Notes: generated from the letters alone by a model not told the origin. A stretch of DNA of 64,000 nt from Rossellomorea aquimaris (GCF_020171925.1 NZ_JAIVAR010000003.1:557227-621226); one strand, 5' to 3'. Numbered from the stretch's first letter, positions 49,873-61,036 are shown. A program made the numbers and translations.

Positions 49873-50913
49873 TTACTGACTCGGTTTTTGTACGAATTGT
49901 ACTCCTTCACCTTTCGAAACGGTACCGATGATGAAGGCCGCTTCACCCTGATTTTTCAATAAAGCGACAATGTTCTCTGCGTCTTCTTCCTCCACTGCGA
50001 GCACGAAACCGATCCCCATGTTGAAGATATTGTACATTTCCTCATGCGGGATTTCCCCGTACTTCTTCAGGGCATCAAAGATCGCCGGTGTTTCCCAGCT
50101 TCCTTCATGAATGACTGCCCCGAGCCCTTGTGGAAGCATCCTAGGGATGTTCTCGATGAACCCGCCTCCGGTGATATGGGACATCCCATTCACACGATAA
50201 CGCTTTAAAACGTCAAGCACCGGTTTCACATAAATCTTCGTCGGGGTAAGCAGCGTTTCTCCAAGTGTAGTGTCGAGCTCCGGCAAAGCATCTTCAAGTG
50301 CGAAGGAATGATCTTCAAAAAAGATCTTTCGTACTAAAGAGTACCCATTACTGTGTATACCACTCGAACCGAGTCCGATTAACATGTTTCCTTCAGAAAT
50401 TTTCTCCCCGGTGATGATTTCTTTCTTCTCACAGGCACCGACTGAAAAACCTGCGATATCGTATTCTTCATCTGTATACATTCCTGGCATTTCGGCTGTT
50501 TCACCGCCGATCAGTGCACAGCCCGCCAGTTCACATCCGTCCGCAATCCCTTTTACAATACCTTCTATTTTTGCCGGATGAGCCTTTCCGGTCGCTATAT
50601 AATCTAAGAAATAAAGCGGCTCCGCGCCTTGCACAACGATATCATTGACGCACATCGCAACACAGTCGATGCCGATCGTGTCATGACGGTCGGCCATGAA
50701 TGCAAGCTTCAGCTTCGTCCCGACCCCGTCAGTCCCTGAAACAAGGACAGGTTCCTTCAAGCCAAGATGGGATAAGTCAAACATCCCGCCAAAGCTTCCG
50801 AGCTGACCCATCACACCTTCGCGTGCGGTCCGCTTCACATGTTTTTTCATTCGTTCAACAGATTCATAACCTGCTTCGATGTCCACGCCTGCCTGACGAT
50901 ATGCATTCGCCAT
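49873..50913 (-). CDS. purM: Phosphoribosylformylglycinamidine cyclo-ligase (AIR synthetase)
   Basis: Closes the imidazole ring, ATP-dependent, step 5. The family start [19 protein letters not shown] and the ATP-binding [15 protein letters not shown] are visible, with [24 protein letters not shown] C-domain signatures (here [20 protein letters not shown]) and the [14 protein letters not shown] motif. The length is 346 aa. AGGGGGAG precedes the ATG. It has 13-bp gaps to purF and purN. Confidence 0.97.
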   Translation of the reverse strand: MANAYRQAGVDIEAGYESVERMKKHVKRTAREGVMGQLGSFGGMFDLSHLGLKEPVLVSGTDGVGTKLKLAFMADRHDTIGIDCVAMCVNDIVVQGAEPLYFLDYIATGKAHPAKIEGIVKGIADGCELAGCALIGGETAEMPGMYTDEEYDIAGFSVGACEKKEIITGEKISEGNMLIGLGSSGIHSNGYSLVRKIFFEDHSFALEDALPELDTTLGETLLTPTKIYVKPVLDVLKRYRVNGMSHITGGGFIENIPRMLPQGLGAVIHEGSWETPAIFDALKKYGEIPHEEMYNIFNMGIGFVLAVEEEDAENIVALLKNQGEAAFIIGTVSKGEGVQFVQKPSQ

Positions 50914-50926
50914 TTCGAATCTCCCC

Positions 50927-52348
50927 CTATTTCACAAGCTCTTTTTCATGAGGATGAAGGGTATCCGGATAAATTTCCGTCGGATACTTCCCAGTGAAAC
51001 AAGCCATGCACTGACCGCGTGTTTCTGAAGAGTCATTGCGCCCGATCGCTTTCAATACACCCTCTGTACTTAAAAATGTCAATGAGTCCGCCCCGATGAT
51101 CTGACGCATCTCTTCTATTGAATTACTAGACGCAATCAGCTCTTCATGCGTCGAGGTATCAATTCCGTAGAAGCACGGATTTTTAATAGGAGGGGAACTG
51201 ATGCATACATGCACTTCCTTCGCTCCCGCTTCCTTCAGCATCGTCACGATCCTTCTGCTCGTCGTTCCGCGCACGATCGAGTCATCCACCATCACGACGC
51301 GCTTCCCTTCCACTACCCCTCTTACAGGGGAAAGCTTCATCTTCACACCCTGTTCACGAAGGGATTGTGATGGCTGGATGAATGTACGCCCGACATAGCG
51401 GTTCTTAATGAGACCCATTTCATAAGGGATCCCGGATGCCTCTGCATATCCGATCGCACTTGAAATACTTGAATCAGGCACACCGGTTACAACATCCGCT
51501 TCAATCGGAGCTTCATACGCAAGCTCCATCCCCATCCGCTTACGGGCGGAATGGACATTGATTCCTTGAATATTGCTATCAGGTCTTGAGAAATAGACGT
51601 ATTCCATCGTACACATCGCATTCCCACCTGAAAAACTGAACCGTTCCGAGGTGATTCCCTCATCATTGATGATCAGGAGCTCACCAGGTTCGATATCCCT
51701 GACAAATTCAGCCCCCACAATATCAAAGGCACACGTCTCAGATGCCACGCAGTACGCATCCCCGAGCTTTGCAAGCGACAGCGGACGCAGACCATGCGGA
51801 TCAAGTGCCACCATCATCTCTGTTTCCGTCATGACGAGAAACGCGTAAGCCCCTTTTAACATCGTCAGCGCGTTCTTGACACGGTCCTTCAATTGATGAT
51901 AACCACTTCTTTTGATCAAGTGAGCCAACACTTCTGTGTCAGAAGTTGTTTGAAAAATGCTCCCTTGCCCCTCTAGCTGATGCTTCAAGGCATTCGCATT
52001 GACCAGATTTCCATTGTGCGCAAGAGCAAGTCCGCCACTTTGCGAGTTGAACAGGAGCGGCTGGACATTTTCATATCCTCCGCCCCCGGCAGTCGCATAG
52101 CGTACGTGTCCGATTGCACCGTATCCAGTCAGCTTCTCGATCGAACCTTCCTGGAAAACCTCCGTAACAAGCCCTTCCCCTTTGTGACCGCGCAGCGTAT
52201 CCCCATCCGATACGACGATCCCGGTCCCTTCCTGTCCGCGATGCTGCAGACTGTGAAGGCCATAATATGTGATTTGGGCGGCGTTCGGGTGTCCCCAAAT
52301 CCCGAACACGCCGCATTCTTCATTTAAGCCTTTGATTTCAGCAAGCAT
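50927..52348 (-). CDS. purF: Amidophosphoribosyltransferase
   Basis: First committed enzyme, making phosphoribosylamine from PRPP and glutamine. An 11-residue propeptide ([11 protein letters not shown]) precedes C12 of CGVFG, the glutaminase nucleophile after processing. The type I phosphoribosyltransferase domain has the PRPP loop [14 protein letters not shown]. The C-terminal [14 protein letters not shown] supplies two of the cysteines that hold the oxygen-sensitive iron-sulphur cluster known in the B. subtilis enzyme. The length is 473 aa. Its start overlaps purL by 25 nt. Confidence 0.97.
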   Translation of the reverse strand: MLAEIKGLNEECGVFGIWGHPNAAQITYYGLHSLQHRGQEGTGIVVSDGDTLRGHKGEGLVTEVFQEGSIEKLTGYGAIGHVRYATAGGGGYENVQPLLFNSQSGGLALAHNGNLVNANALKHQLEGQGSIFQTTSDTEVLAHLIKRSGYHQLKDRVKNALTMLKGAYAFLVMTETEMMVALDPHGLRPLSLAKLGDAYCVASETCAFDIVGAEFVRDIEPGELLIINDEGITSERFSFSGGNAMCTMEYVYFSRPDSNIQGINVHSARKRMGMELAYEAPIEADVVTGVPDSSISSAIGYAEASGIPYEMGLIKNRYVGRTFIQPSQSLREQGVKMKLSPVRGVVEGKRVVMVDDSIVRGTTSRRIVTMLKEAGAKEVHVCISSPPIKNPCFYGIDTSTHEELIASSNSIEEMRQIIGADSLTFLSTEGVLKAIGRNDSSETRGQCMACFTGKYPTEIYPDTLHPHEKELVK

Positions 52349-54558
52349 GGAATTGCTCCTCTCCAGGCTGACTCCAGTTCATCAGCAGTCGCCTGTATAA
52401 GAATGTCACCTTGACGGGATGCGATCGTGATTTCGCCGTCTTTCTTCACCGCTCCGACTGTCTTCGCTTCCCCTACTAGTTTTTCAAACGCTTCTCGATT
52501 TTCTGGTTTGACGGAAACCAGGAAGCGTGATTGTGTTTCACTGAATAACTCGGAAACATGGCAGTCTCCGTCTACAAAGATTTCCGCTCCCAATCCCTTT
52601 GTACCGAATGTAGACTCCGCTAGAGCAACGGCAAGGCCACCCTCCGCGATGTCATGGGCAGAAGCGACAAGTCCTTTTTGAATGGCTTCAAGAAGCTGCA
52701 TTTGACGACGAAGCTCGACTTTCAAGTCAATGCCAGGTGCCTGACCGAAGATCTTCCCTTCCGTCATCTTTTGGAGCTCACTTCCGCCGAATTCAGCATG
52801 TGTCTCTCCGATGAGATAAATAAGATCTCCCGCTTCCTTGAAGCTTTGAGTCGTAATATGATCAAGGTCTTCCACAAGTCCGACCATGCCGACTACTGGA
52901 GTAGGGTAAACAGCCGTTCCCATCGATTCGTTATAGAGTGATACGTTTCCGCCAATGACCGGTGTTGATAGCTCACGGCACGCTTCACTCATTCCGTCGA
53001 CAGACTTCTCGATCTGCCAGAAGATTTCAGGCTTCTCCGGATTACCGAAGTTCAGGCAGTCTGTGATCGCAAGTGGGATTCCTCCTGAGCACACGATATT
53101 ACGTGCCGCTTCCGCTACTGCGATCTTCCCGCCCACTTCAGGATCCAAATAAAGATAGCGAGAGTTGCAATCCGTCGTCATGGCAAGTGCTTTTCTCGTA
53201 CCGCGCACACGGACGACTGCTGCATCCGATCCCGGGCTGACGACCGTACTCGTCCTGACTTGGTGATCGTATTGGTCATACACCCATTCTTTACTTGCGA
53301 TTGTCGGCTGCTGCAATAAAGCCATCAACGTTCCTTTATAGTCTTCCACTTGTGGAACCGGTGTTTCCATCGCTTGGAACTCTTTGTAGTATGCCGCTTC
53401 CTCAGAAGGTTTATGGTACACTGGCGCTTCCTCTGCAAGGGCATCGACTGGGACATCCGCCACGACTTCCCCTTTATGAAGAAGGCGAAGACGCTTATCA
53501 TCGGTCACCTTTCCGATTGAGACCGCTTCTAAATCGTATTTTGAAAAGAGGTCGACAATCTCCTGTTCGCGGCCCTTTTCAACGACGATCAGCATGCGTT
53601 CCTGTGATTCCGAAAGCATCATTTCATAGGCAGTCATGCCTCTTTCACGTTGAGGCACAAGATCAAGATTCATTTCGATTCCTGAACCGGCTTTGGACGC
53701 CATCTCTGCAGACGAGCTCGTCAATCCGGCTGCCCCCATATCCTGAATCCCGACAAGTGCATCGTTTTGGACAAGCTCCAGGCAGGCTTCCAACAGAAGC
53801 TTCTCCATGAACGGATCTCCGACCTGGACGGCAGGACGCTTTTCCTCTGACCCTTCGTTCAATTCTTCTGAAGCGAATGTCGCACCGTGGATTCCGTCAC
53901 GTCCCGTTTTAGCCCCGACATACATAACCGTGTTGCCGACACCGTGCGCCTGGCCTTTTTTGATATCCTTATGATCGATCAATCCGACACACATGGCGTT
54001 GACGAGCGGATTCCCTTCATAAGCTGAATCAAATTGGACTTCCCCTCCGACCGTCGGGATTCCGATGCAGTTACCGTAGCCTGCGATACCCGCGACTACT
54101 TCTTTAAATAGATACTGAACACGAGGAGAATCCAATTCTCCAAAGCGTAATGAGTTGAGGAGTGCAATAGGTCTCGCTCCCATCGAGAATACATCACGTA
54201 TAATGCCCCCGACACCCGTCGCCGCTCCTTGATAAGGTTCAATCGCTGAAGGGTGGTTATGGCTTTCGATTTTGAATACCACCGCCTGATCATCGCCGAT
54301 ATCAACAATCCCAGCTCCTTCTCCAGGTCCTTGAAGAACACGTTCGCCTGTTACCGGGAATTTCCTAAGGACAGGCTTGGAATTTTTATAGCTGCAGTGT
54401 TCTGACCACATGACCGAGAAAAGTCCGGTCTCCGTGTAGTTAGGTGTTCTTCCCAGGATGTTTTCCACCATTGAAAATTCTTCGTCTGTTAATCCCATTT
54501 CACGATAAAGCTGTTCTTCTTTCACCTTTGATGGGGTTGGTTCAAGCATTAACGACAT
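52324..54558 (-). CDS. purL: Phosphoribosylformylglycinamidine synthase subunit PurL (small type)
   Basis: Synthetase subunit of FGAM synthase, acting with PurQ (glutaminase) and PurS. At 744 aa it is the short Bacillus-type PurL with two homologous AIRS-like halves: [20 protein letters not shown] and [20 protein letters not shown] near the start, GGEVQFD, and [20 protein letters not shown] in the second half. The start at ATG 54558 follows GGAGGG; the frame extends upstream without support. It overlaps purQ by 17 nt and purF by 25 nt. Confidence 0.97.
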   Translation of the reverse strand: MSLMLEPTPSKVKEEQLYREMGLTDEEFSMVENILGRTPNYTETGLFSVMWSEHCSYKNSKPVLRKFPVTGERVLQGPGEGAGIVDIGDDQAVVFKIESHNHPSAIEPYQGAATGVGGIIRDVFSMGARPIALLNSLRFGELDSPRVQYLFKEVVAGIAGYGNCIGIPTVGGEVQFDSAYEGNPLVNAMCVGLIDHKDIKKGQAHGVGNTVMYVGAKTGRDGIHGATFASEELNEGSEEKRPAVQVGDPFMEKLLLEACLELVQNDALVGIQDMGAAGLTSSSAEMASKAGSGIEMNLDLVPQRERGMTAYEMMLSESQERMLIVVEKGREQEIVDLFSKYDLEAVSIGKVTDDKRLRLLHKGEVVADVPVDALAEEAPVYHKPSEEAAYYKEFQAMETPVPQVEDYKGTLMALLQQPTIASKEWVYDQYDHQVRTSTVVSPGSDAAVVRVRGTRKALAMTTDCNSRYLYLDPEVGGKIAVAEAARNIVCSGGIPLAITDCLNFGNPEKPEIFWQIEKSVDGMSEACRELSTPVIGGNVSLYNESMGTAVYPTPVVGMVGLVEDLDHITTQSFKEAGDLIYLIGETHAEFGGSELQKMTEGKIFGQAPGIDLKVELRRQMQLLEAIQKGLVASAHDIAEGGLAVALAESTFGTKGLGAEIFVDGDCHVSELFSETQSRFLVSVKPENREAFEKLVGEAKTVGAVKKDGEITIASRQGDILIQATADELESAWRGAIPCLLKSKA

Positions 54559-55228
54559 GTTTTTCCCTCCAGTGTTTGACAATCGATTGAAAAAGTTTCT
54601 TCCCGTCTTCACTACCTAATAAAGTATCCATCGCACGTTCCGGGTGAGGCATCATCCCAAGGACATTTCCGCGCTCGTTCGTGATCCCCGCGATATCCGC
54701 CACGCTTCCGTTCGGATTTTCATCGCTGTAGGTGAACACGATCTGGTTGTTCTCCTTCAGGCTTTCAAGCGTCTCGTCGTCGCAGAAATAATTCCCTTCT
54801 CCGTGAGCGATCGGGATTCTGATTTCCGCTCCTTTTTCATAGCTGCTTGTGAACATCGTTCCGTTGTTTTCAACCGTTAATGGAACGGTCTTGCAGATGA
54901 ATTTCAGGCTGTCATTGCGGCGCATCGCCCCTGGTAGCAAGCCTGTTTCCAATAAGATTTGAAATCCGTTGCAGACACCGAGTACCGGCTTCCCTGCTTC
55001 TGCTGCTTTCACAACTTCTTTCATAACGTTCGAGAAACGTGCGATCGCCCCTGAGCGCAGGTAATCGCCATAAGAGAATCCGCCTGGAAGTAAGATCGCA
55101 TCATAGCCTTCAAGCGAAACATCATCATGCCAAACGTAATCGACTTCCTCCCCGATTTCATCCTTGATTGCATGGTACATATCAATGTCACAGTTCGAAC
55201 CCGGAAATACAATCACTGCAAACTTCAT
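54542..55228 (-). CDS. purQ: Phosphoribosylformylglycinamidine synthase subunit PurQ
   Basis: Class I glutamine amidotransferase subunit (228 aa). [19 protein letters not shown] and [20 protein letters not shown] carry the oxyanion region and the catalytic cysteine; the His-Glu pair lies in [11 protein letters not shown]. Its ATG overlaps the purS stop (ATGA). The three subunits PurS, PurQ and PurL are encoded consecutively, so equal synthesis is favoured. Confidence 0.97.
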   Translation of the reverse strand: MKFAVIVFPGSNCDIDMYHAIKDEIGEEVDYVWHDDVSLEGYDAILLPGGFSYGDYLRSGAIARFSNVMKEVVKAAEAGKPVLGVCNGFQILLETGLLPGAMRRNDSLKFICKTVPLTVENNGTMFTSSYEKGAEIRIPIAHGEGNYFCDDETLESLKENNQIVFTYSDENPNGSVADIAGITNERGNVLGMMPHPERAMDTLLGSEDGKKLFQSIVKHWREKHVVNA

Positions 55229-55479
55229 TGAGCCACACTCTCCTCGATTTCATATCGATAATCCTCGATGACAGGATTCGCGAGCAGGCGGTGACACATT
55301 TCTTCAACTGCCGCTTCGACATTCTCTACAGTAGATGGAAGAGTTAGTTCCATATATTTTCCGACACGCACATCTTCAACCGCTTTGAACTCCATTGAAT
55401 GCAGCGCCTGTTTAACGGCACTTCCTTGAGGATCTAATACACTTTCTCTTAATGTGATATAAACCTTTACTTTGTACAT
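55225..55479 (-). CDS. purS: Phosphoribosylformylglycinamidine synthase subunit PurS
   Basis: An 84-aa structural subunit that bridges PurQ and Pur[21 protein letters not shown] and the following [10 protein letters not shown], with [12 protein letters not shown], are the family core. GGGGGAAAAC precedes the ATG, which overlaps the purC end by 13 nt. It is part of the Bacillus-type three-subunit FGAM synthase. Confidence 0.96.
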   Translation of the reverse strand: MYKVKVYITLRESVLDPQGSAVKQALHSMEFKAVEDVRVGKYMELTLPSTVENVEAAVEEMCHRLLANPVIEDYRYEIEESVAQ

Positions 55480-56192
55480 GGATGTTTTCCCCCTAAGCGT
55501 TCTAATATGATTGAATATACTTCTGTTAAACTACCTAACTCTCGTCTGAACACATCTTTGTCGAGCTTCTGCTTTGTTTCAGCGTCCCATAGGCGGCATG
55601 TATCAGGTGATATCTCATCCCCCAATAGGATCTGACCGTCACTGCCCTTGCCGAATTCAAGCTTGAAATCTACTAAAATGACACCTGCATCTTTGAAAAT
55701 CCCTTGTAATACTTCATTTACTTGAAGGGCCATCTCCCTTAGCTTTGCACGTTCCTCATGAGTAGCAATCTCCAGGTAATCAATGTGATCATCCGTAATA
55801 AGCGGATCCCCAAGGTCATCATTTTTATAATAAAATTCGATGATCGGCTTCCTCATCTCGGTTCCCTCTTCAATGCCAAGGCGCTTTGAAAGGCTTCCTG
55901 CGATCACATTCCGGACGACCACTTCGAGCGGAATAATGTCGACCCGCTTCACCAGCTGTTCATGATCGGACAGCTGCTTGATGAAATGACTCTCGATCCC
56001 CTGTTCTGCAAGCTTTGAAAATAGCAGACTCGAAATCTGATTATTTAAAACCCCTTTGCCATCAATATCCGCTTTCTTCTCCCCGTTAAAAGCAGTGGCG
56101 GAATTCTTGTACTGGATCCAAACGACTTCTTCATCACTGGTGGAATAAATTTGCTTCGCTTTTCCTTCGTATAAAAGCGTCCCTTTTTCCAT
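55467..56192 (-). CDS. purC: SAICAR synthetase
   Basis: ATP-dependent ligase (241 aa) that adds aspartate to CAIR. LLYEGKAKQIYSTSDEE at the N-terminus, SHFIKQLSDHEQLVKRVDII, VVRNVIAGSLSKRLGIEEGT and VDFKLEFGKGSDGQILLGDE with ISPDTCRLWD are the family signatures. AGGGGG precedes the ATG. A terminator-like hairpin lies between it and purB. Confidence 0.97.
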   Translation of the reverse strand: MEKGTLLYEGKAKQIYSTSDEEVVWIQYKNSATAFNGEKKADIDGKGVLNNQISSLLFSKLAEQGIESHFIKQLSDHEQLVKRVDIIPLEVVVRNVIAGSLSKRLGIEEGTEMRKPIIEFYYKNDDLGDPLITDDHIDYLEIATHEERAKLREMALQVNEVLQGIFKDAGVILVDFKLEFGKGSDGQILLGDEISPDTCRLWDAETKQKLDKDVFRRELGSLTEVYSIILERLGGKHPCTK

Positions 56193-56244
56193 GTGAAATC
56201 CCCCTGTTATGTCAATATTGGCAATCTTCAGTCTATATCCCGAT

Positions 56245-56279
56245 AAAAAAAGGGAGGGATCTTGTCAAAACCCCTTCCC
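56245..56279 (-). terminator. Internal terminator-like hairpin between purB and purC
   Basis: Minus-strand GGGAAGGG pairs with CCCTCCC (one bulged A) around a 13-nt loop and is followed by seven T residues. It lies 20 nt after the purB stop and 53 nt before the purC start, within the pur operon. Confidence 0.65.
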
Positions 56280-56298
56280 TATCCTTTTGTCTAAGTGC

Positions 56299-57597
56299 TT
56301 ATTCCACCAATCCGCAGCGTTCAAAAATCGTATCCACATGCTGGAGGTGGTAATTATAATCGAAGCAATCATCGATTTCAGCTGGAGAAAGCTTGGATGT
56401 GATCGTACCGTCTTCCTCGATCAGTGAACGGAACGGAACCTGTTTCTCCCATGCTTCCATCGCCTTCGGCTGCACGGTGTCATATGCCTCTTCACGCGCC
56501 ATGCCTTTATCGATCAAGGCAAGAAGGACGCGCTGCGAGTAGATCAATCCGAGCGTACGATCCATGTTGCGCTTCATATTCTCAGGGAATACCGTCAAAT
56601 TCTTCACGATATTGCCAAAGCGGTTCAACATGTAATTAAGGGCGATCGTTGCATCCGGCAGGATCACACGTTCAGCTGAAGAATGAGAGATGTCACGTTC
56701 ATGCCATAACGGTACATTTTCGTATGCCGTCATCATGTATCCTCTGATCAAGCGGGCCATCCCAGTCATGTTCTCAGAACCGATCGGATTTCGCTTATGA
56801 GGCATGGCGGATGAACCCTTTTGACCTTTTGCAAAGAATTCTTCCACTTCACGCGTTTCACTCTTCTGAAGTCCGCGTACTTCCACTGCAAACTTCTCAA
56901 TCGAAGTCGCAATCAACGCTAGTGTGCTCATGTAGTGAGCATGGCGATCACGCTGAAGCGTCTGTGTGGATACTGGTGCCGGCTTGATGCCAAGCTTCTC
57001 ACACACATACTTTTCAACGAATGGATCGATGTTGGCGTATGTTCCGACCGCTCCGGAAATCTTACCGAATTCCACTCCGTCAGCAGCTGTTTTAAAACGG
57101 TCTACGTTACGCTTCATCTCTTCATACCAAAGGGCAAGCTTCAAACCGAAAGTCGTCGGCTCGGCATGGACACCATGCGTTCTCCCCATCATGACCGTGT
57201 GCTTATGCTCGATCGCTTTATTCTTCAAAATCTCAACGAATCGTTCAAGATCGTTCATGATGATCTTATTCGCCTGTTTCAATTGATACGAAAGCGCCGT
57301 GTCAACGACGTCTGTCGATGTCAGGCCGTAATGGACCCATTTTCTTTCTTCTCCAAGCGTTTCAGAAACGGCTCTTGTGAAAGCCACAACATCATGTCGT
57401 GTTTCCTCTTCGATTTCTTTGATGCGGTCTACATTAAAGCCTGCATTCTCACGGATTTTCGCCACATCTTCTTTCGGGATATCGCCGATTTCAGCCCATG
57501 CTTCACATGCAAGGATCTCCACTTCAAGCCAAGCTTGAAACCTATTTTCCTCTGTCCAAATCGCTCCCATTTCCGGGCGTGTATAGCGTTCAATCAT
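56299..57597 (-). CDS. purB: Adenylosuccinate lyase
   Basis: Fumarase-superfamily lyase (432 aa) acting twice: on SAICAR and on adenylosuccinate. [20 protein letters not shown] is the Bacillus-type start. [20 protein letters not shown] carries the acid histidine, and the signature loop [16 protein letters not shown] carries the catalytic serine. ATG 57597 has GGAGG upstream and overlaps the purK stop (ATGA). Confidence 0.97.
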   Translation of the reverse strand: MIERYTRPEMGAIWTEENRFQAWLEVEILACEAWAEIGDIPKEDVAKIRENAGFNVDRIKEIEEETRHDVVAFTRAVSETLGEERKWVHYGLTSTDVVDTALSYQLKQANKIIMNDLERFVEILKNKAIEHKHTVMMGRTHGVHAEPTTFGLKLALWYEEMKRNVDRFKTAADGVEFGKISGAVGTYANIDPFVEKYVCEKLGIKPAPVSTQTLQRDRHAHYMSTLALIATSIEKFAVEVRGLQKSETREVEEFFAKGQKGSSAMPHKRNPIGSENMTGMARLIRGYMMTAYENVPLWHERDISHSSAERVILPDATIALNYMLNRFGNIVKNLTVFPENMKRNMDRTLGLIYSQRVLLALIDKGMAREEAYDTVQPKAMEAWEKQVPFRSLIEEDGTITSKLSPAEIDDCFDYNYHLQHVDTIFERCGLVE

Positions 57598-58754
57598 TTC
57601 GTTCGTCCTCCGATCTTTTCCTGTACCTTCCAAACACCGGCTTCATTGACCGTCTCCATCGTTTCATCAACGTCATCCGTCAAGATGGTCACGTGGCCCA
57701 TCTTCCGTTTCGACTTCGGGACATCCTTGCCATAAAGGTGGATGAACCAATCCGGGTGATTTGGAATTTCCTTCATGATAGGCTCGATATGTTCACCTAA
57801 TAGGTTAACCATCACAGCGTTCTTTAATAAGGAAGGCTGAACAAGCGGCCAGTTGCAAATCGCTTTGATATGCTGTGCGAACTGTGACGAATCGCACGCT
57901 TCGATTGAGTAATGTCCTGAATTATGAGGTCTCGGTGCCAGTTCATTGATATAGATGGAACCATCTTCCGTCAGGAACATTTCAATGGCAAGCGTTCCGA
58001 CAAGATCAAGCGTCTCGCTGATTTTCTCCGCCATCCCGATCGCTTTTCTTGCTATGTCTTCAGCGATGCGTGCAGGCGCAATCGTTTCATGCAGGATGTT
58101 ATCAACATGGATATTTTCCACTACAGGAAAATGCGTCTGCTGTCCGTCAGGGTTCCTTGTCACAATCACCGATAACTCTCTTTCGAACGGAATCCATTTT
58201 TCAAGTACGCACGGTCCACTCTCAAGAAGAGCTGCCGCTTCCGTTACTTCTTCCACTCTCCGGATCACGAATTGCCCTTTGCCGTCATATCCGCCCCTTG
58301 ATGTCTTTAGAACGGCTGGTAGCCCAAGCTTTTCTATATTATCATAGATGTCTTCTTCCTGGTGAATCACAGCATAGGGTGCCACTTCAACACCTGCGAG
58401 TGTGAGGGCCTCTTTCTCGGTGATCCGGTCCTGTGTGATGCGGATCAGCTCCGCTCCCTGTGGCAGGTACGCCCTGCCCGAAAGCCATTTCAATGCTTCA
58501 TAATCGATATTTTCGAATTCATATGTAATCACGTCCGATGCCTCGGCAAGGCGGTCGAGCGCCTCATATTGATCGAAAGGAGCCGTGATCACCAAGTCCG
58601 CAACCTGTGCACAAGGCGATGCCGGGGAAGGATCCAATACCGCAATCCTGAAGCCGTTATGCTTTGCCGCAAGAGCCATCATCCGGCCAAGTTGCCCGCC
58701 GCCGATGATTCCGATCGTCTGTCCTGGCAGAATCGTTTTCTTAAACAAGGTCAT
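57594..58754 (-). CDS. purK: N5-carboxyaminoimidazole ribonucleotide synthetase
   Basis: ATP-grasp enzyme (386 aa) that makes N5-CAIR from AIR, bicarbonate and [23 protein letters not shown] binds AIR and nucleotide, [19 protein letters not shown] is the ATP-grasp loop, and [19 protein letters not shown] is the Mg and substrate site. The start codon is uncertain: ATG 58754 overlaps purE by 14 nt and its ribosome site (GGAAAGCGG) is weak; GTG 58757 or a TTG just downstream are alternatives. Confidence 0.95.
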   Translation of the reverse strand: MTLFKKTILPGQTIGIIGGGQLGRMMALAAKHNGFRIAVLDPSPASPCAQVADLVITAPFDQYEALDRLAEASDVITYEFENIDYEALKWLSGRAYLPQGAELIRITQDRITEKEALTLAGVEVAPYAVIHQEEDIYDNIEKLGLPAVLKTSRGGYDGKGQFVIRRVEEVTEAAALLESGPCVLEKWIPFERELSVIVTRNPDGQQTHFPVVENIHVDNILHETIAPARIAEDIARKAIGMAEKISETLDLVGTLAIEMFLTEDGSIYINELAPRPHNSGHYSIEACDSSQFAQHIKAICNWPLVQPSLLKNAVMVNLLGEHIEPIMKEIPNHPDWFIHLYGKDVPKSKRKMGHVTILTDDVDETMETVNEAGVWKVQEKIGGRTK

Positions 58755-59220
58755 CACCGCTTTCCATCACTTTTTCCCTTAATGCTTCCCGTCTATTCTC
58801 AAGTGTACCTGCGAGCTCTTTATCTTCGATGGATAGGATCTGTGCTGCAAGTAGACCTGCATTCGTCGCTCCCGCCTTCCCGATTGCAACCGTCGCAACC
58901 GGCACACCGCCCGGCATCTGTACGATGGATAAGAGTGAATCCAACCCATTAAGCGCCTTCGATTGGACCGGGACCCCGATGACCGGAAGAGTCGTCTTTG
59001 CCGCCACCATGCCAGGAAGATGGGCCGCGCCGCCCGCTCCTGCAATGATGACCTTGATTCCTTTATCCCTCGCAGCCTCTGCGTATTCAAACATATAATC
59101 AGGTGTTCTGTGAGCCGAAACGACCCGTTTCTCATACGGAATGTCAAGCTCCTCCAGAATGTCACATGCATGCTTCATCGTTTCCCAATCTGACGTACTT
59201 CCCATAATGACCGATATCAT
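58741..59220 (-). CDS. purE: N5-CAIR mutase (class I PurE)
   Basis: Converts N5-CAIR to CAIR (159 aa). [19 protein letters not shown], the catalytic histidine in [15 protein letters not shown] and [15 protein letters not shown] are the family motifs. ATG 59220 follows GGAGGTG; a few codons upstream are open but unsupported. It is the first gene of the pur operon, directly behind the guanine riboswitch and terminator. Confidence 0.96.
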   Translation of the reverse strand: MISVIMGSTSDWETMKHACDILEELDIPYEKRVVSAHRTPDYMFEYAEAARDKGIKVIIAGAGGAAHLPGMVAAKTTLPVIGVPVQSKALNGLDSLLSIVQMPGGVPVATVAIGKAGATNAGLLAAQILSIEDKELAGTLENRREALREKVMESGDDLV

Positions 59221-59253
59221 CGTGACAGGCACCTCCAACTAGTAATCTTTTTT

Positions 59254-59315
59254 TATAAAAAAATACCCAGATCAATTGTTCTCTTACATGAGAGAAAGCA
59301 ATTGATCTGGGTATT
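59254..59315 (-). terminator. Expression-platform terminator of the pur riboswitch
   Basis: A perfect 17-bp stem (AATACCCAGATCAATTG, 59262-59278 with 59299-59315), extended by an inner TTCTCT/AGAGAA, and followed by seven T residues on the minus strand, 34 nt before the purE start. Confidence 0.93.
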
Positions 59316-59382
59316 TTAACCGTACAAAATCAGCCCTTACACCAGGGTCTTATGACGATTCTGTCTCCAGACAAGTCACTTC

Positions 59383-59453
59383 CCCTCATAGTCCGGCCGT
59401 TTACGGCAGCCAGGTAGAAACTTACGGGCCATATTCCCATTATTATATGAGGG
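59383..59453 (-). promoter_or_regulatory. Purine (guanine-class) riboswitch aptamer
   Basis: On the minus strand P1 (CCCTCATA with TATGAGGG) encloses TATAAT, AATATGG, the conserved GTTTCTACC and the loop GCCGTAAAC. The 3' junction is GGACTATG. The discriminating base of the junction is C (GACTATG rather than GATTATG), which predicts guanine or hypoxanthine binding, not adenine. Ligand binding should favour the downstream terminator. Confidence 0.95.
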
Positions 59454-59473
59454 TATTCGATTCATTTGTCTTC

Positions 59474-59502
59474 ATCATACCGTGATTTCATGGCACTGTC
59501 AA
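59474..59502 (-). promoter_or_regulatory. pur operon promoter
   Basis: TTGACA (59497-59502), 17-bp spacer, TATGAT (59474-59479) on the minus strand. A near-consensus sigma-A promoter about 20 bp upstream of the riboswitch. Confidence 0.92.
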
Positions 59503-59505
59503 CGA

Positions 59506-59549
59506 ATTATCGAACGATTTTAAATGTCTGAAAATTAATGTTCGGATTT
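59506..59549. promoter_or_regulatory. Two inverted PurBoxes (PurR operator)
   Basis: The distal box AAATCCGAACATT (59537-59549, read on the minus strand) fits the consensus AWWWCCGAACWWT completely. The proximal box ATTATCGAACGAT (59506-59518, plus strand) fits 11 of 13. They face each other, with 24 bp between CGAAC and GTTCG, directly upstream of the -35. Repression by PurR and relief by PRPP are expected. Confidence 0.85.
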
Positions 59550-59557
59550 CGGTAGAA

Positions 59558-59758
59558 TTAGTCTTCAATCTTCCTTCCTTCGAAAACAATTGTCTGCCTT
59601 ACAGGGACAACATCCGTTTTCCCACCGTCCTTCTTCTCTTGGAAAACAGGCTTCTCCATTCGTCTGACCGGCATATAACCCGCTTCTTTCATACGATCCA
59701 GGCAATCACCGATCGTTTCGTGTTCCTGTACTTCAAATAACAGCTTCTGTTTACTCAT
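59558..59758 (-). CDS. NETI motif-containing small protein
   Basis: 66 residues, basic and cytosolic. The sequence [20 protein letters not shown] followed by RMEKPVFQE is the pattern of the NETI-motif family (here HETI instead of NETI), known in Bacillus as YebG. There is no known function. Its ATG overlaps the stop of the upstream yebE-type gene (ATGA), so the two are translationally coupled. Its 3' end lies next to the PurBoxes. Confidence 0.88.
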   Translation of the reverse strand: MSKQKLLFEVQEHETIGDCLDRMKEAGYMPVRRMEKPVFQEKKDGGKTDVVPVRQTIVFEGRKIED

Positions 59759-60306
59759 ACTTTGATTTTTCCTTTACGTATATTTCGGACCGTCTTCACC
59801 CAGAATCCGCCGTGAATCGTCTTCGGCTCATAGGCGATGATGAATGCTTTCGGATCAAGCTCCTTGATTGTAGCATAAAGCTGCATCTCATACTTCCGTG
59901 GAGTCAGGATCTGAAGTGCCATCCGATTCCCTTCCAATCCATTCGCTTCCCAGTTCGTCACTCCATACCCTTTCGAGCGGAGCTCATCAGGCAACGCCTT
60001 ATCATATTCCTTTGTGATCACGTTAACCGTAATATACCCCAAGGCAAGCTTCTCTTCAATCTTCATTCCGACAATGACACCGATCCCGTACCCGACCGCA
60101 TATGCAATCAGATTCTGGATTTCATTCAGGTTGTCCAATACAAGCCCGAGACCGACCACATAAATGACCACCTCAAACGTACTGACAAATGCCGCGAAAT
60201 ACCGGTAACCCTTCAACGTCAAAATCATCCGGATCGTAAAAAACGAAACGTACACAATATTTATTACCAAGATGATCAACACCATCATCACACTATTCTC
60301 TAACAA
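59755..60306 (-). CDS. yebE: DUF5698/DUF2179 membrane protein, YebE-like (UPF0316)
   Basis: 183 residues. Three hydrophobic segments (about 6-28, 36-56 and 63-82) form the membrane part. The cytosolic C-terminus ([20 protein letters not shown] onward, to about 170) is the DUF2179 domain. The family is widespread in Bacilli and its role is unknown. The start is TTG with AAGGAGG 9 nt upstream; no ATG near it fits. Order yebE-NETI-purE is as in B. subtilis. Confidence 0.9.
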   Translation of the reverse strand: MLENSVMMVLIILVINIVYVSFFTIRMILTLKGYRYFAAFVSTFEVVIYVVGLGLVLDNLNEIQNLIAYAVGYGIGVIVGMKIEEKLALGYITVNVITKEYDKALPDELRSKGYGVTNWEANGLEGNRMALQILTPRKYEMQLYATIKELDPKAFIIAYEPKTIHGGFWVKTVRNIRKGKIKV

Positions 60307-60664
60307 CTGTACAAGCCTCCTTACTCTATAACATGTTCAAATTAAGTATTAATTCTACTAGAAAAATGCCAAAATAAAAACCATACAAATCAAAATTACC
60401 CATGCGACTACGATGACAATTTTTAGAAATCATCCGTTTTTCCCCAGTATGACTGCGGTAGGATCAGGACACATCCACGAAATTAGGCTAAATTCATTTT
60501 CTCATCAAATTCTAATCTTTCTTTAATAGTTTTCACTTTTTCACCCATTATCATTAGACTTGCTTATGAATAAAGATTTCACTCCTCGACACGGGGAAGC
60601 CAACTACTTCTTTCGTGTTTAAATCTTTATAAAATGAGGCTCATTCTAAATTTCTTTATTTGGT
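60307..60664. other. Gene-free A/T-rich stretch upstream of yebE
   Basis: About 360 bp without a credible ORF on either strand. It should hold the yebE promoter (minus strand), which I cannot define. It ends in a strong plus-strand terminator at 60665 without an upstream gene. Confidence 0.4.
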
Positions 60665-60700
60665 GACAAAAGCTTTGCTGTAGCTTTTGTCTATTTTTTT
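60665..60700 (+). terminator. Strong plus-strand terminator without an obvious gene
   Basis: GACAAAAGCT and AGCTTTTGTC form a perfect 10-bp stem with a 7-nt loop, followed by TATTTTTTT. No plus-strand gene lies in the 350 bp before it, so it may end a small RNA or be the remnant of a lost gene. Confidence 0.75.
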
Positions 60701-60728
60701 GTGTAAAAACATGAAAAGAACTCTTTTG

Positions 60729-60945
60729 AACACCGCTGTTGATTTCCGTGAAAGACTTCGCTTTCCGCGGGTAGCCTGTGAGCCTCGTTAGCATTGAACG
60801 AGGAATTGTCCAGCTCCAGGGCTTAGAGGCACATGTCATAAACCGACCAAGAAGGCAAAGAACGCCTTCGTGGCCGATTCATCTTATGCCACCCGCCTCT
60901 ATTCAATCGGAGTCTTCGTCTTTCACTCCAATCAACAGCTGGAAC
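60729..60945. repeat. Dispersed imperfect inverted repeat, copy 2
   Basis: CACCGCTGTTGATTTCC at the left and ACTCCAATCAACAGCTGG at the right form the outer inverted repeat. The inner parts (CAGGGCTTAGAGGCA, AAGAAGGCAAAG, CTTATGCCAC) match copy 1 at 18479-18732 closely, but about 35 bp of that copy (AAAGCCCTTCCGC region) are missing here. Confidence 0.85.
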
Positions 60946-61036
60946 ATGTTATATATAGAAACAAACTAATACCAAGCTTTTTTCAACCGTATTGGAGATG
61001 CCTAATTTAAGAATCCTCTCCAATCAAGATATAATT

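Noticed and set aside
56938..57735. 266-codon plus-strand frame opposite purB/purK
   Set aside because: Antisense shadow across two conserved overlapping genes with no ribosome site.
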